Assembly: GCA_003501365.1 (NCBI GenBank)
Contig: DNPP01000084.1
Coordinates: 30,568-43,719, forward strand
Source: Bacillota bacterium
GTDB lineage: Bacteria > Bacillota > UBA4882 > UBA8346
Direction: 5' to 3'
DNA length: 13,152 nt
This document shows, in pieces, positions 1-7,054 of this stretch. Numbering within the stretch: the stretch's first letter is position 1; the number at the start of each line of letters is the position of its first letter. The notes below the pieces were generated by a model, which was not told the origin of the DNA, ran no database searches, and was given only the letters and a program-made list of their open reading frames with translations. Made by a program: the position numbers and the translations under genes.

Positions 1-2155
1 GGTCACCTTTCCAAATGCCGGTATCCGGCGGAACATCGGAGGCGATTAAAACAAAAGTATCCCGAAGATTTTGAATTTGCAAGGGATTGGTACAAAAGAT
101 ATCCACATTTTGAAAGGTCTTTTTTAAAGTGAGATAAGCGGCTCCCAGCAGCAGTCCATTGTCGTAGTTATCGATGATGTTTAATAAATAAGCGCCACCG
201 GGAGCCAAGTGGCTTTTAATGATCCGGGTAAATTCCAACGTGGTAAGATGCCAAGGGACGGACAAGTCGTTGAAAGCATCGCCGTATATCAGATCATACT
301 TGGTATTGGCCGGTAAATCCGAGATTACATTGCGGGCATCGCCGATAAATGTGTGGACGGGAGTATTATTCGATAGACCTAAAGCAAGATGGTTCGCCTT
401 TACCACGGCAGGATCAATCTCGGCTACATCTATTTGCGCTTTGGGCCATTGAAAGAGCATCCAGCGCGGGAACGTATAACTGCCGGCCCCAATAAAAAAG
501 GCACGGGGTTGATCTTTACCTTTCGCATAGCGGAGGGTTAAGAGCTGGTAGATATGTTCATATTCATATTGTAAATTGGCAGGGTTTTTAATGTCGATGT
601 ACCCGTGGATCAAGCTGTCCAATGCCAAAACCCGGAGGTCATGGCGGCTATCTCGCGCTTGTTGATAAACTTTTACATACTGATATTGACTATCCGCCGC
701 AAAAAGTAAACCCTCTGTCTCCGGACGTATTCCCAGCATTTCCGAGTAATTTAACACCTTCCCGGAGAGGGACCTCGGTCCAGCCACAGCCGTCCACAAA
801 GCAATAGCGATCAACAGTAACCCGATTCCATTTATTAGACGTTTGGGATTTAACCACCAAGAAACGGTGGCCATAATAAACGCCGTCAAAAGTAGTGCCT
901 TGATTACTCCCAAAACCGAGATTAACCAAAATCCCGCGCTTAAAGTGCCGCCTATACTACCTACGATTGCCCAGGCATTAAGCGAGCCGATGGTGTATGC
1001 ATTTGGGTTTGGGGAAGCCCTTAATACCAGTTGAAAAATAAGGGGAGTAATGGCGGAGAGTGCGATAGCAGGTAGTAACATTGTACTCATTGCGGTAAGC
1101 AGGACTTGCCAGGGCAATGCAAGCTTATTGAGAAGCGTTGAGACCCATAGGCACTTCATATTGATGAGAACGCTTAGCGTAAATATGGAGGCCACCCCAA
1201 ACAAAGGACTTAGATATTTTTGAGGCCGAGGTTGCTCCGAAATTTTGCCTCCGATAAAATTCCCCAAAGCCATTCCCAATAAAATCGTCCCAATATTCGA
1301 AGTCCAGCAATAGAGGGAGTTGCCAAAGTAGCGCGAGATTAAACGCCCCCCCAATAGTTCAATCATCATCAACGAACCGGAGCTTATGAATACGATAAGA
1401 TGGGGAGTATATCGCCAGGAGAAATGTTTGCCGGGTCGATTCCCAAGGGCTGGAGAAAGGGCTGCCGAGTCTGACCGGGGGCCTAATCCGGCCGCCGACT
1501 CAATCGAATCCGGCGGAGTTGACTGACCGATGAACCGGGCGCTTAGGGCCAAAATAATTAAAATTGAGGCAGCTAAAAGAACAATTTGAACAGCACCGAT
1601 TAGCGCGGTTAAAATAAAACCGGTTAATAAAGTCCCGCTAATACTACCGATGGAACCCCAAGTGTTGATATGACCGATAGTTGCTCCCGGACGATCCGCA
1701 TAATCCAGGGCCAGTTTGGATATAACCGGAGTTATTGCCCCCAAACATACTGCCGGCAGTGTAAAAATAATCAAGATAGTTCCCAATATTCTTCCCGGCC
1801 AATTGAAATGGAGAAACGGTGAAAAATTAATAAACAGGTGGTTGAGTATCAATGTTAAGCCGCAGCTGACTGCGGATACGGCCATAATTATCGCCAATAA
1901 GCGGAACGATGCTTTTTGCTTCGCTATTTTACCGCCAAGTAAATTGCCGATGCTATTCCCCATGAGAATAACACCAATGATCGCAGCCCAAGAATAAAAG
2001 GAATTGCCTAAATGGCTGCCAACCAGCCGCCCGGCAACAAGTTCAATTATCATGAGAGCCATGGCGCTAAAAAAAATGATAATGTATGGCGAAAAAGGGA
2101 GGATATATTGTAAAATCCGAACTGAAGATAAATGGGGCTTTATTGGATTTTCCAT
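1..2155 (-). CDS. Fused MFS-like membrane / spermidine synthase-like protein, C-terminus outside window
   Basis: Reading the minus strand from ATG at 2155 gives 718 uninterrupted codons to the window edge, so the gene is partial at its 3' end. GGAGG lies 6 nt before the ATG. Residues about 20-205 and 250-432 are two similar hydrophobic halves: GRLVGSHLGNSFYSW near 42 matches GRLISRYFGNSLYCW near 270, and AITPVISKLAL near 140 matches AITPLIFQLVL near 368. A further hydrophobic segment lies near 441-458. From about 475 comes a soluble Rossmann methyltransferase-type domain of the spermidine synthase family, with GAGSY (556-560), AEIDP (578-582), GDAR (605-608) and a YDLIYGDAF block (620-628). 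This is the layout of proteins named fused MFS/spermidine synthase. I infer a membrane protein with a cytoplasmic SAM-type binding domain; true aminopropyltransferase activity is unproven. It diverges from the PC4-family gene. Confidence 0.88.
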   Translation of the reverse strand, partial: MENPIKPHLSSVRILQYILPFSPYIIIFFSAMALMIIELVAGRLVGSHLGNSFYSWAAIIGVILMGNSIGNLLGGKIAKQKASFRLLAIIMAVSAVSCGLTLILNHLFINFSPFLHFNWPGRILGTILIIFTLPAVCLGAITPVISKLALDYADRPGATIGHINTWGSIGSISGTLLTGFILTALIGAVQIVLLAASILIILALSARFIGQSTPPDSIESAAGLGPRSDSAALSPALGNRPGKHFSWRYTPHLIVFISSGSLMMIELLGGRLISRYFGNSLYCWTSNIGTILLGMALGNFIGGKISEQPRPQKYLSPLFGVASIFTLSVLINMKCLWVSTLLNKLALPWQVLLTAMSTMLLPAIALSAITPLIFQLVLRASPNPNAYTIGSLNAWAIVGSIGGTLSAGFWLISVLGVIKALLLTAFIMATVSWWLNPKRLINGIGLLLIAIALWTAVAGPRSLSGKVLNYSEMLGIRPETEGLLFAADSQYQYVKVYQQARDSRHDLRVLALDSLIHGYIDIKNPANLQYEYEHIYQLLTLRYAKGKDQPRAFFIGAGSYTFPRWMLFQWPKAQIDVAEIDPAVVKANHLALGLSNNTPVHTFIGDARNVISDLPANTKYDLIYGDAFNDLSVPWHLTTLEFTRIIKSHLAPGGAYLLNIIDNYDNGLLLGAAYLTLKKTFQNVDIFCTNPLQIQNLRDTFVLIASDVPPDTGIWKGD

Positions 2156-2330
2156 AGGGTACCTCCAATTAGGATATTAAATGATTTTTTCAATGTCTTC
2201 GGCTTTCTCGGCAATTATCCTGCATATTTACCGGGTTAATGCGGGTCAAAAATCACCCTTACCCTTTACTCTCCCACTGAATCAGCTTCTTTCAAATTGC
2301 TTCGTTGGGGGAAAGCAGGGGAAGGGCATC

Positions 2331-2346
2331 GCGTCCAATAGGACGC
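2331..2346. repeat. Short perfect hairpin GCGTCC-AATA-GGACGC
   Basis: A 6-bp perfect inverted repeat with a 4-nt loop lies in the divergent intergenic region, about 45 bases before the TATAAT hexamer. It has no T tract, so it is not an obvious terminator. It could be an operator or chance. Confidence 0.4.
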
Positions 2347-2390
2347 ACGGGGTAGGTCAAAGGGTCTAAAGGCACCTTTCGGGGATAAGT

Positions 2391-2396
2391 TATAAT
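2391..2396 (+). promoter_or_regulatory. Candidate -10 hexamer for the PC4-family gene
   Basis: TATAAT matches the sigma-A -10 consensus exactly and lies 88 nt upstream of the start codon at 2484. I cannot find a good TTGACA-like -35 at normal spacing, so the call rests on the -10 alone. Confidence 0.35.
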
Positions 2397-2483
2397 GGAT
2401 TAGGAGAAATAATATTGATTAATGCCGCGCGCGGGAGACGGGAGAACGGTTCAAGAATAAACTTATAAAAAGGGGGCTTACAA

Positions 2484-2723
2484 ATGGCAGATGTTACTTT
2501 TGAAATTAAGGATTATTTGTTGGTATTATCCACCGGAATGAAAGGGTGGACCAAAGAAGTGAATGTTGTAAGTTGGAATAAACGAAAACCAAAGCTCGAC
2601 ATCAGAGAATGGGATGAAAATCATATCAAGATGGGCAAAGGAATCACCTTAAACCGGGAAGAAATAATTCAGTTAAAAGAACTATTCAATAAATTGGACT
2701 TGGATGAACATGGAATAGATTGA
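2484..2723 (+). CDS. PC4/YdbC-family ssDNA-binding protein
   Basis: This 79-residue protein has the pattern of the bacterial YdbC branch of the transcriptional coactivator p15/PC4 family: an N-terminal beta-rich segment, GWTKE (residues 20-24) followed by VVSWN, then KLDIREW (37-43), the basic glycine motif KMGKGITL (49-56), and a C-terminal helix (about 58-73). The family binds single-stranded nucleic acid as a dimer. The cellular role in Firmicutes is poorly defined, possibly protection of ssDNA or RNA or transcription support. The length is normal for a YdbC-type protein. The start is ATG with a GGGGG purine stretch about 9 nt upstream. It appears to be a single-gene unit, with a non-coding stretch on each side. 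Confidence 0.85.
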   Translation: MADVTFEIKDYLLVLSTGMKGWTKEVNVVSWNKRKPKLDIREWDENHIKMGKGITLNREEIIQLKELFNKLDLDEHGID

Positions 2724-3131
2724 GGTAAGTTGAAAATTTCCTGTTAATTTTACCATAAGGAGGCACCAGAAGAAAAAACCCAATAAAAGGTAATCGAAAC
2801 CTGAATATTTAAAGCGGATAAAAGCCACTCTATTATCAGGGATTTGTAGTAGCCGAGGCGCAGATTGATAGCGGCTCCGTCTTAGAGACCAAGGGTCGTT
2901 ATCAGTCGAGCAACTGATCGGTATGGGTTCGCCAAAGCAAGACCGTGCGTATTCGCGGCGTATACTTGTGCAAGCAAGTATAACGTACGCGGAGCGTACG
3001 AAGGATCCATATCGGTCTGAGCTAGATTGTACGGGTTGGGCCAACTTGTTACGGTAGTTGATGAGACTGTCGTGGTAGGGAAACCTAGGTCGTGCAGTCG
3101 AGCCCAGATTGTCATGGGAGTAAAAGGGTTT

Positions 3132-3154
3132 GTTTGCAGTCGAAAGATTGCAGG
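3132..3154 (+). repeat. GAAA-tetraloop hairpin repeat, copy 1
   Basis: A 23-nt unit with stem TGCAGTC (3135-3141), loop GAAA (3142-3145) and return strand GATTGCA. It matches copy 2 at 21 of 23 positions. Confidence 0.7.
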
Positions 3155-3212
3155 CAGATCTCCAAATTTCTGTGACAGTCGGTCAACGGTTATCGTAGTG
3201 CGTGTAATGGGT

Positions 3213-3235
3213 GTTTGCAGCCGAAAGGTTGCAGG
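3213..3235 (+). repeat. GAAA-tetraloop hairpin repeat, copy 2
   Basis: The stem is TGCAGCC (3216-3222), the loop GAAA (3223-3226) and the return strand GGTTGCA. The only two differences from copy 1 are the partners of a single base pair (3221-3228 C-G here, 3140-3147 T-A in copy 1), which is a compensatory change. Confidence 0.7.
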
Positions 3236-3327
3236 TATCCACGTAACGTGGTGCGGTAGCCAGAGATAAGGTTATTGCAAGTTCCTTTTATTTTGCTGAA
3301 ATAACGAAATTAATCCAGTTAAAAAAG

Positions 3328-3391
3328 CCCTATAGAAAATAAAGAAAAAACCGATTATAGTTTTAGATAAAACATCACGTCAGCTATAGGG
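3328..3391 (+). promoter_or_regulatory. Inverted repeat that could mask the chemoreceptor ribosome binding site
   Basis: CCCTATAG at 3328-3335 is perfectly complementary to CTATAGGG at 3384-3391. The second arm includes the first three G residues of the GGGGAG ribosome binding site (3389-3394) of the TTG-started gene at 3400. The 48-nt loop is AT-rich. Folding would partly hide the site; whether it happens is inference. Confidence 0.3.
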
Positions 3392-3399
3392 GAGTCTGA

Positions 3400-5151
3400 T
3401 TGAAATTGGAAATTGAGTATGGTAAGAAACGCAACAATTTACGAGCAAAGCTGGTGCTCCTTGTCTTGGTGGGGATTCTGATACCAACGGTAGTTCTTAT
3501 CGGAGGTGTTATCTATACCACTGAAAAAATTACCGATTCTGCGCAAGCCATCGTTGGCCGGGAAGCTTATGCACAAATGCAGGACAGACTCAAGAATACC
3601 GTCCAAACGATGGTCTCGTCGACGGAGGCTTTTTATAGGGAGAATACCGGGACAATACCTGAAGAAGAACTGATAGCTACTATTTTAAGAGAGTTTGAAG
3701 CGGTGAAGTACAGTAAATCGGGTTATTTTTTTGTTTTTCAATATGATGGATTAAAGTTGGTCTCGCCGGAAGATAAATCACAAGAGGGTCAAAATTATTG
3801 GGATTTAAAGGATCGAAGCGGCAAGAAACCGATACTTGAATTTGTCAGAGCGGCGCAAAAAGGCGGCGATTTTGTCACTTATATTTGGCTCAATCCTAAA
3901 ACCGGACAAGAAGAAAAAAAGATTTCATATGTTGCTCCGCTAAAATTGGGTGCGCTCGAGCTTGCGGTGGGAACCGGGAGTTATTCATCGGTATTGGAAT
4001 CTGCCGAAGTTAAAATAAATCGCGATATTCGTGGTGTTCAGTATATTTTGTTATTAATTATCCTGATCCTAACCAGTATAATCATTATTTTAACATTAAT
4101 TATCGTCAATCACCAACTTACGAAATTCGTATCGGATCCAATTGATAACTTAGTCCATGTCATCAAGAAAATGGCTGCCGGCGATTTTAGCGGCAAAATT
4201 TTTACCGATACCCATGATGAGGTCGGCGGAATGGCTATCGAACTTAATACAATGGGTCGAACCTTGTCCAATTTATTTGGCCAGTTGTTAAATATGGGCA
4301 CTCGAGTCAGCGACGCTTCCAAAGAGATTGCCACCGGGAATCAAGATCTCTCGAAACGGACTCAGGAACAAGCGGCTACTTTGGAACAGATTGCAGCGAC
4401 AATTGAAGAAGTAAACTCTTCTGTAATACAAGCGTCTTTAAACTCCGGTAAAGCGCAAGAATTTTCACAATCAACATTGGATGCCGTTAAAGCCGGCGAG
4501 CAAACGATACATGACACCCATGCCGCGATGCAGCAAATCTCGGGAAGCAGTAAGCAAATTGTGGAAATTATTAAAGTGGTAAATGATATTGCCTTTCAAA
4601 CTAATTTATTGGCGTTAAATGCCGCGGTTGAAGCAGCTAGGGCCGGTGAACAGGGCAGAGGATTTGCGGTTGTGGCGGCGGAAGTGCGAAATCTAGCCCG
4701 CAGGGTTGCTGAATCCTCCAAAGAGATTGAGCAATTGATCAAAGAGGATGTGGAACGGGTAGATAGGGGAAGCGCATTGGTTGAGCAATCGGCGGAAATG
4801 TTGCAACGAATCGTAATTAATACGAAACGTACTTCCGATGTGGTAGCTGAGGTGGCCGCCACCATGAGGGAGCAAACCTCGGCAGCCGATCAAATCCAAA
4901 CTTCTGTCGAACAATTGAATCAAGTAACTCAACACAATGCGGCTATGGTGGAGGAGATGGCCGCCGCCAGTTTACTGCTGAACGGAGAGGCCAATAATTT
5001 AAATCAATTGGTGAGTCAGTTTAAGGTAAATCCGATCAGTACTCCTACTATCATAAAACCAGCACCCACTACAGTCAAAGCGGTTACCGTCAATCAACCG
5101 AATCAAACAAAATTAGACGACTTCAGTGGGGATGAATGGGAAAAATTTTAG
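3400..5151 (+). CDS. Methyl-accepting chemotaxis protein, Cache sensor
   Basis: This 583-residue transmembrane chemoreceptor has a short basic N-terminus, TM1 (about 17-40), an extracytoplasmic single-Cache-type sensor (about 45-205, with YFFVFQYDG at 109-117 and a GTGSY segment near 191-195), TM2 (about 214-236), a HAMP domain (about 238-292, DPIDN at 246-250) and a long cytoplasmic coiled coil. The conserved hairpin tip lies near 390-430 (IAFQTNLLALNAAVEAA followed by GRGFAVVAAEVR), where CheA and CheW bind. The protein ends in EWEKF (579-583) after a flexible linker rich in Pro, Thr and Val, resembling the NWETF pentapeptide that recruits CheR/CheB in enterobacterial receptors. The start is TTG with GGGGAG 5 nt upstream. 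No chemotaxis genes are adjacent, so it is an orphan receptor; its ligand cannot be told, though Cache_2-type sensors often bind small organic acids. Confidence 0.95.
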   Translation: MKLEIEYGKKRNNLRAKLVLLVLVGILIPTVVLIGGVIYTTEKITDSAQAIVGREAYAQMQDRLKNTVQTMVSSTEAFYRENTGTIPEEELIATILREFEAVKYSKSGYFFVFQYDGLKLVSPEDKSQEGQNYWDLKDRSGKKPILEFVRAAQKGGDFVTYIWLNPKTGQEEKKISYVAPLKLGALELAVGTGSYSSVLESAEVKINRDIRGVQYILLLIILILTSIIIILTLIIVNHQLTKFVSDPIDNLVHVIKKMAAGDFSGKIFTDTHDEVGGMAIELNTMGRTLSNLFGQLLNMGTRVSDASKEIATGNQDLSKRTQEQAATLEQIAATIEEVNSSVIQASLNSGKAQEFSQSTLDAVKAGEQTIHDTHAAMQQISGSSKQIVEIIKVVNDIAFQTNLLALNAAVEAARAGEQGRGFAVVAAEVRNLARRVAESSKEIEQLIKEDVERVDRGSALVEQSAEMLQRIVINTKRTSDVVAEVAATMREQTSAADQIQTSVEQLNQVTQHNAAMVEEMAAASLLLNGEANNLNQLVSQFKVNPISTPTIIKPAPTTVKAVTVNQPNQTKLDDFSGDEWEKF

Positions 5152-5202
5152 CCAAACTAAAAGGTTATTCTTACCAATTATTTGGCAGGATTTTCATAAC
5201 AG

Positions 5203-5232
5203 TTGTCAAATTTTTATATATTATCGTAGATA
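5203..5232 (+). promoter_or_regulatory. Weak candidate promoter with TTATCGTA direct repeats
   Basis: TTGTCA (5203-5208) and TAGATA (5227-5232) are spaced 18 nt apart ahead of the membrane protein at 5298. TTATCGTA occurs at 5221-5228 and again at 5237-5244, 16 nt apart, which might be a binding site for a regulator. Both readings are tentative in this AT-rich stretch. Confidence 0.3.
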
Positions 5233-5297
5233 ATAATTATCGTAAGATAAAAATTGTCGGGATATAAAAAACATACTGTTAGGAGGATCAATCAACC

Positions 5298-5750
5298 ATG
5301 AGTATTTTCGATAAAAATTGTTGGTTAAATTTCGTGATTGGTTTGACCGGATTTTATTTTGTTTATTCCATTATGCAAGTCGTTATAAAAAGATTCGGGG
5401 CGCAAGTAGTAGTTACCGCTTCAGGAGTTAACCTAAGTGGAGGGTATTTATGGCTGGTTTCGTTTGGAGTTGCGTTGATTCTTTCATTAGTACTATTAAT
5501 CTTGTTTTGTAAACCCAGAGTGCCTTTTTTTGTATTCTTGGGGGTTCTAATCGCAGGCATATTAGGGTTGTACCACCCGCTTTATGTGACTGTTGTCAAC
5601 CTTGACAAGAATGTTCGCAAGGATGGACTAGTGGCGCTATACGATTTATTACCACACTTGGTAGTATTTGTCGGCGCTTTGATTGCTTTATATGTAGCTT
5701 GGCTAAGCAACCGTATGGCCGGCGGCAGCGGCAGCGGCACGGCCGAATAA
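5298..5750 (+). CDS. Small four-helix membrane protein of unknown function
   Basis: I do not recognise the family. The 150-residue product has four predicted membrane segments (about 10-30, 50-70, 76-97 and 116-136), a short charged connector NLDKNVRKDG (101-110) and a polar low-complexity tail (GGSGSGTAE). There is no cleavable signal peptide or catalytic motif that I can see. AGGAGG lies 11 nt before the ATG, so translation is likely efficient. The gene stands alone: 146 bases follow the chemoreceptor, and a rho-independent terminator sits 30 bases after its stop. Co-function with the upstream chemoreceptor is possible but unsupported. Confidence 0.75.
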   Translation: MSIFDKNCWLNFVIGLTGFYFVYSIMQVVIKRFGAQVVVTASGVNLSGGYLWLVSFGVALILSLVLLILFCKPRVPFFVFLGVLIAGILGLYHPLYVTVVNLDKNVRKDGLVALYDLLPHLVVFVGALIALYVAWLSNRMAGGSGSGTAE

Positions 5751-5779
5751 TGTAACCAGAATTCATATCCAAACGGGGG

Positions 5780-5816
5780 AGCTGTCCTAAAAGTCAAACT
5801 GGGGGCAGCTTTTTTT
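5780..5816 (+). terminator. Rho-independent terminator after the membrane protein gene
   Basis: AGCTGTCC (5780-5787) pairs with GGGCAGCT (5803-5810) in 8 bp including one G-T, with a 15-nt loop, followed at once by a run of seven T (5810-5816). It isolates the membrane protein gene from the LacI-led operon. Confidence 0.75.
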
Positions 5817-5907
5817 AGTTTGTGCGTTTACCTGAGCCAGAGAAGCGATACCGGGGGTTAATTTCAAAACCAACGAAGAAACCATTAGTCAAATATACAA
5901 AATCCAC

Positions 5908-5936
5908 TTGAATTTTTTAAAAGAGAATATTACAAT
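5908..5936 (+). promoter_or_regulatory. Sigma-A-type promoter of the lacI-led operon
   Basis: TTGAAT (5908-5913) and TACAAT (5931-5936) are separated by exactly 17 nt. Transcription would start near 5943, the first base of a perfect cre-type operator, which is the expected arrangement for repression. Confidence 0.65.
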
Positions 5937-5942
5937 AGATAA

Positions 5943-5956
5943 TGAAAGCGCTTACA
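5943..5956. promoter_or_regulatory. LacI/CcpA-type operator 1 (cre-like)
   Basis: TGAAAGCGCTTACA fits the cre consensus TGWAANCGNTNWCA at every position. It overlaps the predicted transcription start of the LacI-family gene, so binding would block initiation. The binder could be the local regulator, CcpA, or both. Confidence 0.75.
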
Positions 5957-5997
5957 AAAGCATACAATATAATTAACCAAAACATCCGTAAATATTT

Positions 5998-6011
5998 AGT
6001 AAGCGATTACC
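5998..6011. promoter_or_regulatory. LacI/CcpA-type operator 2, imperfect
   Basis: AGTAAGCGATTACC keeps the central CG and matches 12 of 14 positions of the cre consensus, differing only at the two ends. Its centre is 55 bp from operator 1 and it lies 23 bases before the GTG start of the regulator gene. Paired binding with looping is possible. Confidence 0.5.
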
Positions 6012-6034
6012 ATTAAAAGCTTGGGTGATTTTTT

Positions 6035-7024
6035 GTGAAAATGGTCGACATTGCCAAATTAGCCGGGGTTTCTATTGCCACCGTCTCTCGGGTTATTAAT
6101 GAACCGGAGAAAGTAAGAATAGAAACCCGGAAACGGGTTCAAATTGTACTGGAACAGACAAATTTTGTGGCTAATGCGGTCGCTAGAGGTTTAGTGCTTA
6201 ACTCCATGAATACTATCGGAGTTTTAGTCGCCGATATCCGTGATCTTTATTTTGCCAATGTCACTTATGCAATTGAACGCCGGTTTACCGGATTGGGCTA
6301 TAACGTCTTACTATCAAATACGGGTGGAGAGTTAGGCGAAAAGAAACGTTACCTGCGGGTCATGTTAGAAAAGCAGGTGGATGGGATAATTTTGGTGGGT
6401 TCGGTTTTTAAGGAACGTTCAAGTAACGAGCATATCCTGGCCGCCAGTGAAAGCATCCCCATTGTAATGGTCAATAGTTATTTAGAGGGGGATAACATTT
6501 ATTCTGTATTGTGCGATGATTATCAGGGAATTAAAAATGTAGTTGATTATCTGGTGACTGCAGGTCGCAGGGAGATTTATTATTTAAATGGATTGAAAAG
6601 TTTTAGCGGACTCTCCAAGGTCAACGGTTTTCGGGATGCAATACGGGGTTATGGCTTGAAAGAAAACGATGTTCTTGAAATTGATAGTAGCGTGGAAGGC
6701 GGTATCGAAGGTATTTGCCGGATTATCTCAGAGGGGAAAAAAGTGGAGGCCGTGATTACAGGTGAAGATATAACCGCGATCGGCGCCATGAAAGAGTTGA
6801 TAAATAGAGGCTATAAAATCCCCGATGATGTGGCGGTGGTCGGCTATAACAATTCGATGTTGGCTACAATTGTTACTCCTTCATTAACCTCGGTCGATAA
6901 CCTGCAGGAAGCTATGGCCAATAATTCAGTTCAAATACTATATGACGTACTTCATGGAAAACAAGTATCCCAAAAAACCGTACTTTCCCCGATTTTGGTC
7001 AAGCGGGAAAGTGCTGGTGTATAA
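6035..7024 (+). CDS. LacI-family transcriptional regulator of the sugar-acid operon
   Basis: This 329-residue protein has an N-terminal helix-turn-helix (VDIAKLAGVSIATVSRVIN, residues 4-22), a hinge-helix region (FVANAVARGL, 44-53) and a periplasmic-binding-protein-like effector domain (about 58-329, with VDGIILVGS near 115 and DVAVVGYNN near 264). The recognition helix ATVSRV and the hinge NAVARGL are the same as I recall for CcpA, which fits the cre-like operators at 5943, 5998 and 7919. The usual hinge Y-x-P-N is F-V-A-N here. GTG is chosen as start because GGGTGA ends 6 nt before it; ATG at 6041 is the alternative. The gene heads the operon, 30 bases before the SDR gene. I infer autoregulation and local control of uronate or gluconate use. 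The effector is unknown. Confidence 0.93.
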   Translation: MKMVDIAKLAGVSIATVSRVINEPEKVRIETRKRVQIVLEQTNFVANAVARGLVLNSMNTIGVLVADIRDLYFANVTYAIERRFTGLGYNVLLSNTGGELGEKKRYLRVMLEKQVDGIILVGSVFKERSSNEHILAASESIPIVMVNSYLEGDNIYSVLCDDYQGIKNVVDYLVTAGRREIYYLNGLKSFSGLSKVNGFRDAIRGYGLKENDVLEIDSSVEGGIEGICRIISEGKKVEAVITGEDITAIGAMKELINRGYKIPDDVAVVGYNNSMLATIVTPSLTSVDNLQEAMANNSVQILYDVLHGKQVSQKTVLSPILVKRESAGV

Positions 7025-7054
7025 ATGATATTTATTAATTAGGAGGCTAAGATA

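Larger units (their letters stand above)
2156..2483. other. Divergent intergenic region, no convincing gene
   Basis: This 328-base gap separates the minus-strand membrane protein from the PC4-family gene, so it should hold both promoters. I see a TATAAT hexamer at 2391-2396, a perfect 6-bp hairpin at 2331-2346 and a 10-base palindrome CCGCGCGCGG at 2425-2434. Small open frames here have no family resemblance and no well-placed ribosome binding site. Confidence 0.6.
2860..3265 (+). ncRNA. Candidate large structured RNA, class unknown
   Basis: No convincing protein lies in this roughly 400-nt stretch, but it is packed with complementary segments. 2916-2926 pairs with 3007-3017 (11 bp including two G-T) and encloses a perfect 8-bp hairpin (2961-2982) and a perfect 7-bp hairpin (2984-3000). 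3065-3069 pairs with 3095-3099 around a TAGG-GAAA-CCTA hairpin (3076-3087). Two 7-bp GAAA-loop hairpins follow (3135-3152, 3216-3233), then CCACG-TAA-CGTGG (3239-3251). A possible closing helix joins 2873-2879 to 3254-3261 with one bulge. GNRA loops and G-T pairs occur only when read on the plus strand, which sets the orientation. It lacks the conserved blocks I know for RNase P, tmRNA, SRP RNA and the c-di-GMP-I riboswitch. A stand-alone HEARO/omega-type RNA is possible, though no IscB gene is nearby. Confidence 0.55.

Noticed and set aside
2181..2369. A 62-codon open frame in the divergent intergenic region
   Set aside because: No ribosome binding site, no recognisable domain and odd composition; the region is better explained as promoters.
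2425..2434. CCGCGCGCGG palindrome
   Set aside because: A 10-base palindrome of alternating C and G with no context; it may be chance.
2422..2460. A 12-codon leader-peptide-like frame before the PC4-family gene
   Set aside because: The AGGAG upstream is about 15 nt away, too far, and there is no run of regulatory codons.
2758..2763. AGGAGG ribosome-site-like sequence after the PC4-family gene
   Set aside because: No start codon follows at usable distance, so no gene can be called.
2682..3115. Two overlapping minus-strand open frames
   Set aside because: They cross the end of the PC4-family gene and the structured region, start without a ribosome binding site and resemble no protein.
3027..3269. 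An 80-codon open frame across the repeat hairpins
   Set aside because: Its repeated Cys-Ser-Arg-Lys words simply come from the two GAAA-loop hairpin copies. It has no ribosome binding site or family resemblance, and the base-pair change between copies follows RNA pairing.
3216..3280. c-di-GMP-I riboswitch ahead of the chemoreceptor
   Set aside because: Such riboswitches often precede chemoreceptor genes and have a GAAA loop, but the conserved GCAAAGCC-type core and matching receptor strand are missing.
5776..5795. GGGAGCTGTCCTAAAAGT as an insertion-sequence end
   Set aside because: It resembles some IS terminal repeats, but no partner end or transposase is near; the terminator reading explains the inverted repeat.
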